NCBI GenBank assembly: GCA_018389105.1
Contig: JACATO010001065.1
Coordinates: forward strand, 310,001-374,000
Reading direction: 5' to 3'
DNA from: Nautilus pompilius
Lineage: Eukaryota > Mollusca > Cephalopoda > Nautilida > Nautilidae
DNA length: 64,000 nucleotides
The notes under the pieces were generated by a model. That model ran no database searches. It was not told the DNA's origin and worked only from the letters and a program-made list of their open reading frames with translations. The number at the start of each line of letters is the position of its first letter. Positions within the stretch are counted from its first letter, which is position 1. Of the stretch, positions 1 to 14,600 are shown one piece after another. The translations under genes and the position numbers were made by a program.

Positions 1-554
1 ATGAATGACCACTAGCAATGCGACTTGTCTATCTATGTACATCTAAGTTTTTCCAGCAAGATTTTTTATTATTGCAAAGTATTATTTTCTTTGGTATATA
101 TGCTGTGTGTGTGAACGTGTGTGTGCAGAACAGGAAAGGAAGACCTGACTGTCATAGCAGGAATAAAATACCTTTTTTTAATAAGTTGTTGTTTTATTAG
201 ATGCTATATAGTATGTATTTTGTTTGTTACAGCAATGATTTCTGACATTGCAAAAGTCATGACGTGAAAAACAAAAGTGTTCAAGAAAAAGAATCTTGTT
301 AACTTTATTAAGATGGATTGTATGCACTGAATATCTAGAGAGTGGCATCTGTATTTGGAAACCACTACTTTAAATTGATTTTGTTGCCGTTGCAGTTTAT
401 TGCATTTATTTTATTATATGACAACTCCCCTAACAAGTGTTTTTTTTTCAGTTATAGAACTCACTATCTTGTATTATCCTAGATAATGTTGTTATATTAA
501 AACAATTTTAATTTTCTGTTATTTTTGTCATTTAAATAAATCATAAAAGTAGTA
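1..554. other. AT-rich non-coding stretch
   Basis: No reading frame here resembles a known protein. The only longer frames are low-complexity and use few codons typical of the real exons. A short GT-rich run lies near 105-125. It is probably upstream flank of SLC6 gene A. Confidence 0.5.
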
Positions 555-556
555 TA

Positions 557-2333
557 CAGGGTTTGTTTTAAGTTCTGTCCAAAACATTTTTTTTTGTTTT
601 TACAGAAGCAAAAACCAGAACAGACAAATATATATATATTGATCAAAACCCGAAATTCTCTTTACAATGACATTAAAATTATCTGATTGATCTTCCTCTG
701 ACTTTGATGCGCACACCCAAAAGATGTATGGGAGTGGGATTTTGTCTCATTCCTTGGGCAATGGTATTTTGAGTGCTTTGATCTTTTTGTCGAGTTTTGA
801 GCAGGCATTTTTCTTAAAAAAAATTTCTGAAAGTAAGACATCTAACCGATTCAGTTTAGGCAGCAATGGTGGCCACTTGTCTCTGCCTATCAAGTCTGGA
901 AATTTTTAAGAAAACCATATCTGCATTTTTCAGGCCAAGTTTATCCAATATTTTGGCTTTGCATGAGTCCCCAATATATTCTGACATTCATTTTGATTTC
1001 TTGGGGAACAAAAACTAATGTGATTTTTCAGCATTGATGCCACCAGCTAAGACCATCAGAAGGTACCTTGTACAGTTGGATTTTCTGGGGGACAAAATGC
1101 ATTTATTTTGGATGCTAAATTAACAATTGGTTATCTAGAAAAAGGATGTACTGTTTCTTGAGTTGACGAGTAAAATCCTGCTGTTCTGATATTGCTTCAT
1201 CAATAAGTGTTTTTTCCAGAATTTCTAGTGATAGAGTTTCTTGGCCATTTTTCACATGGACTGCTGTTTATTTTGACAAATCCAACTAGGAAACTGGTTG
1301 TGACTTTAAAATGTCTTTTTCGAGGCATTATTTGGTTGGTCTGATCTTGAACTGTCTTTGATAGAGGCAGTTTAAATAAATTGGTTGATGGTATGAATGA
1401 TTAATTTCTGCCTGTAGTTTTTAATTTTGAGACAATTCTTTTTGTCTTTCAAAATTGAAACAGCATGATGATTCTTCTGTTTCATCTTGCACAATTTGAA
1501 TGCAAGAGTATTTGGAGTACATGTTTTTGTAGTAGACTTTTAGGGTTTTGATTGATACAAATTACAACAATTTCGGTTAATAAGCAGCTTCCAGATTAGC
1601 TGTCAAATTTTAGATCAAAACTTAAAGCGCAAACTGATTATAATGACAGAACGTCTTAATACATACTCACATTCTACTCAAACACTAAAAATTGCATGGC
1701 AAAGTGTTGTTGAACTGTCATATATATACTCATGCATTACTTATTTGATGATGATAACTTCAGAATTTAGACTACTTTTTGCAGTTATATGAAACATTTT
1801 TGTTTGGTTTATTTTAAAATGTTTTCATAGCAGCAGTAAATTGGAAATAAATGGGAATGGTCAGAGCTGTAGTTTTAAAATAGTAAAAAAACCAATTATA
1901 TTGGAGTCCATTACTTTTGGAAAATCGTAGCTACTTCCAGGAAAGGACTAGCGACAATTGTGTTGGTGACATTTATCAAAGTTAGTTCTAATACATCACG
2001 GACCAATCAACAGATGCCACATCCAAGAAAATCCCTTCATTTAGTGACCCTGAAAAGAGTTTGGTAATAAAGGGTGGAAAAAAATTGTATTTTTGATTTT
2101 GTCGAAATATGGTACAAGGTTTGTTTGCTTAACAAGATGCAGTCATGCTGGAGTAGTATTAATATGGATTTCTAAAAATGAATTTTATCTTAGTCTGATA
2201 CAGATACATATAAGTGTTGTTACTGCTGTATTTCAACAGTTTTAGGAATTATTTCTCTCCCTCCACCAGAATTGCGCAAATAAAACAGTTTCATTTTATC
2301 TACATACAGTATTATTTGTTAAAACAAACCCTC
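557..2333 (-). mobile_element. Mariner/Tc1-type DNA transposon, decayed, with both ends visible
   Basis: The ends form a 15-bp inverted repeat: CAGGGTTTGTTTTAA at 557 and its near-perfect complement ending at 2333 (only the outermost base differs). TA dinucleotides flank both ends (555-556 and 2334-2335), the target duplication used by this superfamily. Minus-strand translation between about 1600 and 660 resembles the C-terminal half of a mariner transposase. The clearest block, around 892-840, reads W-P-P, then P-x-L-N-x-L-D, which carries the third catalytic Asp, followed by a KEWDKIP-like segment with stops and frame changes. The element is inactive. The length of about 1.78 kb is longer than a compact mariner, so small insertions are likely. 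Confidence 0.6.
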
Positions 2334-2335
2334 TA

Positions 2336-5300
2336 ATGTTCTACCGATGATGGAAGTAACCTTGAAGTTAAAAATAGTAATTTGACATACTGATGATTTT
2401 CTTTGCAAATGATGTTGGTTGTACCTTTTAGCTAATCTTTCCTATGTCATGGTGACTGGTGTTTGTCAATTTATGCTAATATTATGCAGCAGCAGTGGTT
2501 GCATTAATTGGAAGTTTTCTGTTACACACACACAATACATTAATATGGAGACATCTTTATAATTGGCCTACAACTAAAAACTCAACTAACCTTTAGCACT
2601 AGTTTTATTTTCAATTCACCTATATAATAAGTTCAAACATTTTAAATTTACAGTAAATCATTTGCATAGTAATTGTTGTATGCCATAATTTTTTTTTTGT
2701 ATTTTTACTGTTCTCTTTTTTTAAGAACAATAAAATAATGTTATGCAGGACATACTGAACTTTTACCTTTACAATAAATAATACTGATAACCTCTTAGTC
2801 TACTACAAGCTGATTGTATTCTGTCACACACTGGCTGCTGGTATCTGCCTACACATAACTTTTTCCTATTGTCAGCGAGAGTCTATTTTTAGTACACACA
2901 TTGTTCATTTGAATTTTTGTGTTCTTTTTATTATATATGGAAATGTTAGCATTAAACCCCTAATCTGAGGAACGCTGTCTTGGCAAATAATCCTATGTCT
3001 ATAATCATGAAGAACCACATTAAAGAGGTAAGTTCAGTTTTCTCTCTTTACAGGCTTGAACCTGTCCTTGCACCATCTCCAGCCAAACGTTTCTACTTTG
3101 AAAAGTAGATGTTTTCTTAAGTTAGTGCTGTGATTTTCTGAATACTGTACTGGAATTCTTCAAAACTGCAGTTCATATTTATTTATCTTGTTTCTTGAAT
3201 TTTACTTTTTAGAATCTTTTTACGTTTGTAGAAATCAGTTCTTAAGTCTTCGGGTTTAATTTGGGGTTGATAGAATGTAGTCTATGGAATCTCACTCAAG
3301 AAGAACATTTTCATAACTTGTTACCCTAAACTTCTTTAGAGGAAAGGGCTTGTCTTCACTTTTCTAGAACATTGGTATAACACAGGCACCCTTTTCATTA
3401 GCATGTTTAATGTCACAGGGTGCAAGCAGCATGATGCTTATGTACACAAAATACACTAATAGCCAAGAACATTAAATTAACATGAGAACATTTTTTATTG
3501 TGTCCAATGTAATGATGTTTTTTGAGAGGAAGAGTTAAGTAGCAGTATATCTGGATGGTGATTTTAAGGAAAGCTTCATTTTAGATTGCTGAATTTTTCA
3601 CATTCTATTTGCTCACCATTGAGCGCTAGGTTTATATTGTAAAATCCCCCATTGTTATCAATACTTCTTTAAACAGGGTTGAATGCATGCCTGCTTTTAT
3701 TACCATAGTTTGTATCACAAGAGGTTTGGCTGTTAGATCTGAAAATTAAAAAAAAATAATACTTGAATGATGTTTAGCAAATAAGAATGAGATAAAGCAA
3801 ATACTAATAGATAGCTGCTTGTACTTAAAATATTAGGTTAATTTGGAAAGAAAACAATAAATTCCATCTGCTTGATTTTGTACTTACAATATGTTCACAA
3901 TCATGCTGCTAACGTTGTTCACAACTTGGCATTATACCTGATGACTATATTTCCAGTATTACAGTGATGTGTGGTTGATTCTGAGGGATTATAGTTAAAT
4001 TTTATATATTTAAACTGTACAAGATATAAAACAAATCTGGATTACTAATGGTAATTCCATGCCCAGTTTCTTCTGCTAGCAGTGGTTATCAATAACCTGA
4101 TTCATTAGAAAACTTGTAAATTTCTGAAACCTGCATCCTGCACCAGTACATGACTTAACCATTCTGAAAATATAGAGCTTGATCAAGATGTTTGTTGAGG
4201 TATATATACTGATAGTCAAACGCTGTTTTTCCACTATAACGGTGGACCAGATGTCGTGTTCACATGATTTCAACATCTAAACTTATCCCTTGACTGCTGT
4301 CTCCGTCAATCTGAATCTTTGCACTGATACTGTTACTAAAGTCGAACAAAAACCATGAGCTTGACATGCATTTAAGGGATGTAACAAAATTAAATGTTTT
4401 CATAAGTTAGTTTAGTGATATCCTACATACTGTACATCTACAGATTTGTTGCTTAATCTCAAAGTAAATTTTGTTATCGTAAATGTCAAGTATGTTTTTT
4501 TTTTTCTTTATTTGTAATTTCAGTTCAATATTTTCAGAGCATCTTAGTTTCTTACAAATGGGGATATGTGATATTTAGTACCTTGTTCTGTAAGTTGAAA
4601 ATTTTTAATGTTTATTTCTTGTCAAGAATTTTAGCTTATATGATGATTTATCAGATCATTTAAAATTGACATTAATAAGTTTTCCTGGAGCCTAAATCTG
4701 AGTTATTGTACAAGTAGCTGAGTGGTGCATTTATTTATAAACCTCAGTTTAAATTATCAACTATGAACCAAAAGAATTGTTGTGCATGATTTTACAACTT
4801 TCTTCTGAGGATAGTAAAAAGTGGAATGTTTCATATACTGTATGATAAATAGATAGGTAATAAACCAAAATTGATGAAAATGCTGTAATAATAATATATT
4901 TTGAAAAGTAACCTTAGCAAAATATGTAAAGCATCAACAAAAGTTGAAAGTGCACAGGTATTATCTCCAAGTACTGTTTGTCAACAGTATCAGTATCTCT
5001 GTATCATTCATTTACAGTTGAACTGATGGAACATAACTGTTCTTTAATTTTAAGATTATTTTATTTTGATCACAGATTCCCCCCCCCCTCAGTCTTATTT
5101 TCCAGATAATTTTGCTTGAATACTTAGTACATATTTTTTACATTTCTTTCTACTTTTGCCTAAAATGATAAAATGGTATGCATTTTTTTTTTTGTAGGAG
5201 GTAACAGCTTTAAAAATCTACAAGTATATTAATTTTAATGATCCTACTAAATAAATTTAAGAAAGGTAAATAAATTTTGGATGAAGATTCAAGTAGCTTA

Positions 5301-5495
5301 AAAAAAGATAGGAAATTCTTTTAGTTGGCAGTACTTAAATGTTTAATTTACTGTGAATAGTTGTCTATTTTTCTCTATAATTTCTTGTAACACTCCAAAT
5401 GGCTGTAAAGTATAATTGATATAAATTACTTCATGTGTTTTGAGAAATAAATCTATAGATCCCTTGTTTTAAAATTCCTCAACACAGACCATAAG
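2336..5495. other. Non-coding region upstream of the first solid exon of gene A
   Basis: AT-rich, with a C run near 5077-5088. Apart from the short candidate exon at 3007-3027 I see no coding signal, tRNA or clear repeat. It should hold the promoter, 5' UTR and first intron of gene A, but no promoter motif can be placed with confidence. Confidence 0.4.
3007..3027 (+). CDS. Candidate first coding micro-exon of SLC6 gene A
   Basis: An ATG opens a seven-codon frame (M-K-N-H-I-K-E) ending exactly at a strong donor, GTAAGT, in phase 0. Gene B has a matching candidate at 26109-26129: also seven codons, also phase 0, reading M-E-N-I-I-Q-L. A phase-0 acceptor for gene A exists at 5526-5527 (TTCACAG), which would start exon 1 at 5528. 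The parallel between the paralogues is the main support; chance is possible for so short a frame. Confidence 0.3.
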
Positions 5496-5512
5496 TAACA
5501 ACAACTGTACAA

Positions 5513-5636
5513 ATGACCACTTCACAGAGAGGTCATTGGGGAGGTCAGCTAGAGTTCATCCTCACCTGTGTTGGCTATGCTGTAGGTCTTGGCAATGTGT
5601 GGCGCTTTCCTTACTTGTGCTACAAGAATGGAGGTG
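5513..5636 (+). CDS. Gene A exon 1: N-terminus and TM1
   Basis: Codes for the short N-terminus and TM1 through K-N-G-G, donor GTAGGT, phase 1. An in-frame stop at 5492-5494 limits the frame upstream. Either ATG 5513 is the start, or exon 1 begins at 5528 after the acceptor TTCACAG, or at 5496 after ATAAG. Confidence 0.85.
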
Positions 5637-8600
5637 GTAGGTGCTGCTTTCTGTTTTCATTCCTTTAATTTTTCATTTAAATATCTTGCTTGTTCAACAA
5701 TGTTTTTGCAAGGCATAGATAAATGTTGGTAGGTAATAATGGGAGGACATCCCAGAATTTATAACAGCAAACATCATCATCTGGTGTTTCATTATTTTTT
5801 TGAGAAATCTGACATGCACTTATGTTTAAAGAGAACTTTTAAATTAGGAACACCTAAGAAAAGAAAGAGAGAAGTTTTTTGATGTTGCTGATTTGTGATT
5901 TTTGTTTCAGTATGCTGCATCTGTCAGCTGCACTTCACGGCCGGCTGAGTCTTGCCTTTCGATGCATGTTTGATAAGAAGGCAGAGCCCAACAGCTCTTT
6001 GGTAAACTTATGAATGTCTCTCTAGTTCAGAATGAATCTGGAGGCGAGGCTTGTTAATTGGGCATTTAAAATTACTGGACCACCATAAAACTATACTGAC
6101 ACAATATATCTCTACACCCAATGTGACTACAATGAAAGCTTTGGAAATTGTCATACATGATTAGAAAGTTGAGAAATAATCTGGATTAGATTCACATTTT
6201 ATTTGTACTTTAATTAATAATAATGAAAGTAGATGAGATGTGACAATGTCGTGCATGACAATAAATTATGTGATTTTAAAATCGTTAAAACTGATTCAGA
6301 CATTTAAGTGAATTAGTTTACAAAATAAATTACCAAAAACAGTTTTGTTTTTAATGTTAGAATTGATCAGGAAAGAAAAAATAATAAAAAAACCAATCAG
6401 TTTTAGAAAGAGAGAGAGAGTGGGAATGATTGAGCAATGAGTTACTTTTTATTTCTTAACAAGTTTCCAGACTCACTAACAAAACTAATGCAAACAAACA
6501 ATATACTACTATGCTTGATTAATACATTTGATCTTTATTTGAACAGGTGCATTTCTAATTCCATATGTAATAAGCCTGATACTTCTGGGGTTGCCTTTGT
6601 TTTTTATGGAAGTGATTATGGGTCAGTATTCAGGACTTGGACCAGTGAGAGTGTGGAATATGAATCCACTCTTTAAAGGTATTTAAACATGCAGAACCTG
6701 AAAGTGATACACTACATATGTCAACTTATAATATTCGGTGTTTGTTTTAATTTTCATATATTTTTATATAGTATATAAAGTAAAAATGGTTGACACAGTC
6801 GTGGCAAGCATGACCAATCTAACAAAGGACAGCATGACACCCTAAACACCTTACTGATGTTTAATAACCACTATACTCAATGCACGGCAGCAATCAAATG
6901 TAACCTTTCTGCGAAAAGCTAACATGTATTCATCATGTTCTAACAAAGCACCTTTGGGTATAGTGGAGTTGGTAGTCTAAATAATATAATTATCATCTTT
7001 CTTTGTGATCTCTTCTTGCAAATAAAGGCTACAACAGTAGGCATTGTTTCGATAGTTATATTTCTTAAGTAACACGTTTACACTATGATTTTATAACAGA
7101 TATGGCAAGTCATTTTTGAATTTTGGTCTATTTTGGAATTTTTTTCTGCCATGCACCACCTGGATTATAATTTCCACATATTGCGATGCTCAAATTTTCC
7201 CCCAAGGCTGTAATAATATAACTGTTTAATAAATACATCTGTGTTTTATTGAGAGATTGTAAATGAATAATATAGATACACGAAGGTGCTAAGGGATGAT
7301 AAATATAGGGAATTCACATAACTCTGATTCAGAGAAGAGACAGGAAGCCTAGCTGGCCTCTTGATACTGGTCAAGAATTTTGAAAATCCTTAATTATCGA
7401 AGACTAGGTAAGATCTTTAAATGTATTTTAACTTTTCAAATATAATTTTCATGATGCAAAGAAAAGCACTGGAGACCGTTGACTTTATAAATATGGGTAA
7501 TTTCTATTTTGCGATCCCTGGTCTGATAGCTGAGGTGTGACGGATTGGCAATGTTTATGTACCAGCCCGGATTAACTTTTACAAATTCAGCCCCTCTCCT
7601 CTTTCTTTCAGGTGTGGGAATTGCCACGATAGTCATATCGGGACTAATCTGCCTGTACTATAATGTCATTGTTGCCTACTGCCTGTTTTACTTTTTTGCC
7701 TCATTGAGGATTGATGTGCCATGGAAGGACTGCAACAATGACTGGAACACATGCCAGTGCTTTGAGCAAGAGCAGCATAACAACTACACAGCTGTTATAA
7801 ACAGCACTCAGCCTCCCACAGAAGAGCAACTGGAGAGTCTGTTTAATGCCACTAGGTTACACTGCAGACGTGAGTACTCACAAGTAGCTGAGATTTAACA
7901 CTTAAAATATCTACAATCTTTTCTATACTGGGTGTGCAATATCTGTATTTGCACTTGACCAGAATTATCCTCTGATTATAAAGGCTACATTGTCGTACAT
8001 CTTTGAACAATAAGCAGAAGTTATCCTACAGACTTCAATATGTGGATTCACAGCATTTAACAATGGCAATGAAATCAAATAAAAATTAAATTTTTAAAAT
8101 TTGTAAATTAGTTAGCTGGTAGGTATTTTTTCCTGAGTTTGAAAGCAGACTGTTCACATCATTTGTTTTGATCAGGTCATCAAAATGTCTATTGAAACAG
8201 TAAAAAAGATCAAAATACCGTACTTAATGCAGATCTTAATCTCCTGAAGTATTATTCTTTTTCCAATATAAAGTTTGAAAGAAAAGTAATTGAACTGAAA
8301 ATTATTCTATCAGTGAGTGATTGATGGATGTTTGTCAACCCAATTATCTTGTCAAAACAAAGTCATCAGTCTGAGGATTTCTTCTAAATCTTTGTTCCAA
8401 CAGAAATCTAGACCGGTTTATGGAAAAATATCTATCTATAGTCTTGTCTCGTTGAGTAATATTTTTAATGAGACGAGACTTGATTGTTACCATTTCTATA
8501 CTTTTGGCTTGTCTTTACTGCCCATATTGTTGCTTGGTAGCAAAGAAAAAGACATAAATTTGGTTATGAAATTTTAAGTGTTTAAACAGTTATTGATGTT

Positions 8601-11600
8601 ATCATTGTAAGATGCATATTGTTGTTTGTAGCTAATTTGACAGAACTATTGAACAGAACAGAAACTTCATGGAGTAGCAACTCTAAATGGGTGCAGGCAG
8701 AGATTGACCATTATTTTAACAGCAATTATCTGAATAGTCCTAGCGAGGAGTACTTCAAGTAAGTATCTTATCTGCCGGCATGAGAGAGAGAGACATTTGT
8801 AGAACTCTCATAAAAAAACCAATGTTGTGCTACTAAATGTAGAGATTAAGGAATTTCTGGTTGAAAAACAGAGAGTTCACATGGAAAGGTATAGTCCAAC
8901 TTCAGGTGGCGTGATGATAAATGATTTTCAAAAAATGTGCAATAAAAATAAAGTGTGAAGGAGATAATTTTAAAACATCTAGATAATGTAGTGATCATCA
9001 TCTGCTTATGTACATCCTCAACCCCAGAGGTCACTTGTTTTGATTCTGGCTAAGTGTTCAGATTGTCATAGACATTCCCAGTTGATTGTCACAGTTCTGT
9101 TTTCTTGTTGGGTTAATTATAAAAGTGAAGGTAGTCCATAAATTACTTTGTCGTTAAAATGGTGGAATTTGGGAATGGTAATTGGTGGTCAGGGTGCGAT
9201 CACATCATGCTGCTTTTTTCTTTCTGTTGACAACTTCATCTTGTGTGTGTGTGTGTGCAGGAATCACATAGAGGTGTACCACCTGAAAAAGCCTTTCAAA
9301 CAAACATATGTTTACACCCGCCTGGTCTGATTTTATTCAGATAGTAATTGACTATATCGACTTCTCATAATTCATAAGTTCATTGCTTATTTTGTATTTT
9401 ATGTTAAAGTAGAGTTAATCTAAAATGTTCTTGACATCATTCACATAAAAATAAACCAGCAGCTCAGACAGACAACTTTATTTTATGTACGTAGGTAAAG
9501 TATTGATGCATATATCCCTGTAATCATTGCCAAAAAATATACCCTGAAACATGTTAAAATGCCTGTATCGAAATCCTGGGCACTCATTAAGTCGAAGACA
9601 TCTTTTAGCATACAGGTGAGTCTACCAAAATTCATTTGTTTGCTGCAAAAGAGTTAATTGATTTTGCAAAAACTATTTTAAAATCAACATAGCTGCTGTA
9701 GTTTACAAAACAGTATTTGTTTGTGATGTTTTTTTAAAATAGATATCTACTGAAACTTATTTTTTGGTTGCAGCAATTATGTGCTTGACATCAGTAGTGG
9801 TATTGATGACATTCTGTCCATCAAATGGGATCTGTGCCTGTGCTTACTGCTGGCCTGGCTCATTGTGTTTGCAGTTCTCATTAAAGGAATCAAATCCCTT
9901 GGCAAGGTAATAGCTGCTTCAATAACTCCAGTGCAAGTTTAAGGCAATAATACACTATGCCCTGGACAGTAGGTCCTATTCATCAATCAGTTTACCAAGA
10001 GAATTAGCATGGGCATTAAGATCATACTGTTTATTGACTAGTTCACAAAGAGTTAGTAGCATGGACATAAATTCTAATCTAATTAGTAATCATTTGACTA
10101 TAGGATTTCTTCACTAAGGGTAGCGTGGACAGTAAGTATGTCCTACAGTTAAGATAATTTTAATATTGCCGATTGATGCTGCTAGTTTTAGCTTGGAATT
10201 TTGTATTAATTGTTTTTACTTCCATTGCACTATCTACTTGATTGTTCTATGGTTAATAATATTTTTTAAAATGCCAGATGTCAGCACATCAGTTTATGGT
10301 ATTGGTGATTCAAAATAATTCATGCTAATTTATGTTGTTAATTGCCACCATTTTCTTAAAAACATGCAAAGCCACGCTAAAATATATCCATTTAAGTATG
10401 CTACTTCACAAACAAAGTGTTTATATGAATTATTACTCTGCTGAAATTTTCAAATTTGTAGGAATTTTTTTTGTTGTTATGTTTCAAACACGACATAATC
10501 CCTTTCCTTTTTGCTATAGTTTATATTTTATTTTTGAAACTATTAATTTACTTTTGTTTGAAACAGATTTTGTTGTTTTGTTGCATAAAATGAATTAAAT
10601 GCCAACTTTACCTGCTTGATTTTCAGGTTGTATATTTTACAGCCATTTTTCCGTACATAATTCTGACAGCTTTGTTAATAAGAGGAGTGACCCTAGAGGG
10701 AGCTATTGATGGGATATTGTTCTATATATCTCCTAAATGGGAGAAGTTACTTGATATACAGGTATGATGAAGAACTAGCCTTTTTTATTTTAACAATTTA
10801 TTATAAAATACATTTGTGCTGAAGTGTTTATTGATCTGCAAGAAATTGTTGAAATACTTGTGGACAGGAGAAGTTAATAGATCCACCATATATAAAATTT
10901 GACTTAACTTGGAAAAAAAGGATTATTATTTTTTTTTGTTTTATCAATAACCTAGAATTATATTTTGCCAAGGTAAATGCCACAGTTATGGAATTGTCCT
11001 TTCAGCAGATGGTTCAAGTCATGGTCTGGATAGCTGGGTGGGTAAAGGGTGTGTGTATGTGTGTTGCACTTATATGCTTGGTGCACTCTGACTTTGACTG
11101 ACCTGATGAAAGTCCCCCTCTTGCTGAGAACTTTCTTTAACCGTTGAAAGAAATCTATGCTAATGTACTGGTGCATAAGAGCAAAAAAGAATGCATGCTG
11201 AAGGAGCTGAGTCCAATGGGGAAGAAACCATAGCACCTTAGCCATGGATGGAAGACCAGTACACTTGGCCATAGTCAGAGAGCAACAGCCTCAAGTCAAT
11301 GTAACATATCATCAAATTAAGGGACTACATCCTTGGAAATTGTTTAATTCTTTTTAATTTTTATCTGTAAGTGCCATCATTAGTATCCATTTTATAAAAA
11401 TTTTAACAAATTCCGATGAATGCATAGCATTTTATTTTGGCACACTGTAGAATTAAACAAAAGGTTTCTTAAAAATTTTAAACATATAAAGGAGTTCTCT
11501 CTACTACTAAAACTGCTATCACACTTAAGTCTGTTAAAATAGGACTATTCTCTTCATGAGTGTGAAAGGCAATAGACATTTTCTTTTTCATGTTTGGTTA

Positions 11601-14600
11601 CCATATGTAACATATAGTACACCTTATTTGTGTCTGTTCTAGCAGTCAAATTAGTTATCAGCATCGACACTGCCATTTTGTTGTGCTTTTTGAATCACAT
11701 AGTTTCTACATTACCTATAATGGTATTAAAACAATATGCAAATAGCTTGACCCTTTCTATAGTCATCTAATTCTCTTTCCTTGATCTAAAGAGAGCCAAG
11801 TTAGTATGTACTTTTAAGAAGAGATTGAATTTGCATCATTATTAAATTTAATTTTTCACAAGGAAAAGAAGCTAACAAAAATAGGGATACAGAATAGTAT
11901 TCATAATCAAAAATAAAAAGCTTCTTAATATAGACAAATATAAATTATATACATATACATACAAGGTGATTGAAGAGTTGTTCCTTTAAAAATGAATTAA
12001 ATCTCCCTATTAGAACAAAAGGTTTAATATATATATATATTTAGGAAGACTTATAATGTTACTACTATAAATATGCTAAGAAATAGTTTGATTAAATTTG
12101 GAATATAACAAAAATTGAAAAATGTAACAATTTGAAATGTGAGCAGACAATTAGAAGTATTAAAAAGAAGATATTTAGAAGTGAATATGGGTATGGTGTC
12201 TAACTATACGAGCATGCTTTGAAAATAGATTGTGTTAAATTTCTAGGACACAACATTTGGTGGTACAAAAAAGTTTCAATACAATTTAATTTTCAAACAG
12301 ATTCTGTGAAGTACTTATGACTAAGACTGATTCACATTCATGGTTAGCAGTAAAGTTGTGAAATCTTTTTAAAATTTTGTTTCCTTTTGAAGAAATTTTT
12401 TTCCCTTTTGTACTTGGGCAGAGGAATTATTTATTCAACTATTTACTGACCAACAGTAATTCTAATTGGTATCTAGAGGCATTGGTGAAAAATATATTTA
12501 GTATGTAGTATGTTGAAAGTAAATTGAAGGCCAACTTACAGTTAACTTTAAACACAACAAATGCATTCATAACAAAGTAGGTAAATGTTTGGTTTTATAT
12601 GCTAGCATTGTTAGAACCACATGAAGACATCATTTGCTGGGTCACAATGGCAGTAGTTATCTTGTGTGATCTTTTAGCCAGAGCAATTTTAAACATTTTG
12701 TCGGTTTCCACAATCAGGATTATACCTCAGAGCAAGAATTGGTAAAGGTGTACAGAATGTAGGCATTTCTTATTTTCAAGTGGCTTTTGTATAACTTCTG
12801 CTGACAATGGCTTTGATTATAAACCATCTGAAAATTTCTCTCAGCTGTTCTATCCACTTCAGAAGCTGTTTTCGGTTATGACTGATCTTGGTGCTGGCAG
12901 CAGAAAAGTGATTAAAACACAGACTTGGAATTGTTTAGGGAAAACCCTAACATAAATTTATATTTGAAAATCTGTGATTTCTAGAAATTAGTTGTATTTT
13001 GAGTTATTTTGTGTGTACTTGGAAATATTTTCCCCTACCTATTGTATGCAGTGCTTGTTGTGCCCCTCCCTTCTCCTATTTTGTGCCTTCCATCACCTGT
13101 AGTAAATTCAGGATTTAGCATCTTGGTGAATAATTGAAGTGTCACCAGCTTCAAATTGTCAGTTAAAAGCAACTGTCTGTTTTTTTTTTTTTTGACAGGT
13201 GTGGAGTGATGCTGCAGTACAAATATTTTACTCAGTTGGAGTTAGTCAGGGAGGGTTAATTGCTATGTCTAGCTACAACAAGTTTCATAACAACTGTCTG
13301 CGGTAAGTGAATGATATGGTTGGTCACCTGAATTGCATCTGTAAAATGCAGACATTACATTACACATGCTACTTTAGTTTACATTTGACAAGGAGAAAGG
13401 AAATCATGGTTTATACAAGACCTTGAAAGAAGAGTCTATCAGCACAATTTTTAAACTGATTTATGCTCAATGCTTCCAATTTATGCCATCCATTTTAGTC
13501 TATTATTGGAAAGCTTGCAGATGTTACATTACATATTGCACATTATGAAAATAGCCTTACTTTATTAACATTACAGAGTACATATTGCATGGTATGCTTT
13601 ACATACACAATGTACATAAAGACTGTGATTACCATCAGTAAAAGAGATGCTTTGTGGAACATAAGAGGGAACAAGACTGGTCTAGAAGGTGATATTTCAT
13701 TGTTTATTTCTCTGTACTTTTAACCTTCCTTTAACATTATTGACGACTTTGTTATTGTAGTCATATGCTATTTGTACTTAATAAATTTTCCATAAATGTT
13801 GACCATGAAAGCTAACTTAAGCTTTTCTAATTGATAGCCTGTTTATAAGATAATTCCCATGATTTTCCTGTTCTTACTCTTGTAGTTTATTATTATTTAT
13901 TCACCAAAAATTTCAGATTATAAGCTGCTACTTTTTTTCCAAATCTTTTTGGGCCACGGCTTATATGCTGGTGTGGTTTATAAATTAAATGTTTTTAAAA
14001 TATTCCCTGTATGTTGATTGATTTAAAAGTGTTTTGAGTTGATTTCATGATCCCTTTGAGTCAAATATATATAGTTAATGTTTAAAGTGTATGTAAAGTT
14101 CATTTATTGACATTTCAAGAAGTTGTTTGTTTTTTCACAGATGTTTTTGCAATGTTCTTGCTTTTTCTTAGTATAAAATTTTCCTCTCCTCTGTGACCCA
14201 GACACTCAATATAATTCCAATATTGACATATGAATTGTATGTTACCATTAAAATTTTTTTCACTTTGTGACTTTGACAGATGACAGCAAAACAACTTTGT
14301 TGAAATTACTCAAACTACCTTCCTGCAGTTGAGCATAACTGACACTTGACCCTTTTAAAAGGCCATCTCGCACAAACACTTGCTCTCCAAAAGGATAAAG
14401 GCTTTGGCTTTGCTTGCTCACTTCAGGCAGTAAAATTTGCTCCTTCCATTACTCCCCTTCTACCACGAACAATAGGCAAACTCATTGGCCAATGACACAA
14501 AGTAAGGTTTGTTCTGCTGCTGCATCCAGAACTGACAACTGTTTCAAGGTAACAAGACTTTTACAGATGTCATTTGCAGTTGTTATAGTTGTTTACTCAA

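Noticed and set aside
10958-11272. 104-codon minus-strand frame in intron 6 of gene A
   Set aside because: No domain, no splice-compatible neighbours; a CA-rich microsatellite contributes part of it. Most likely a chance frame.
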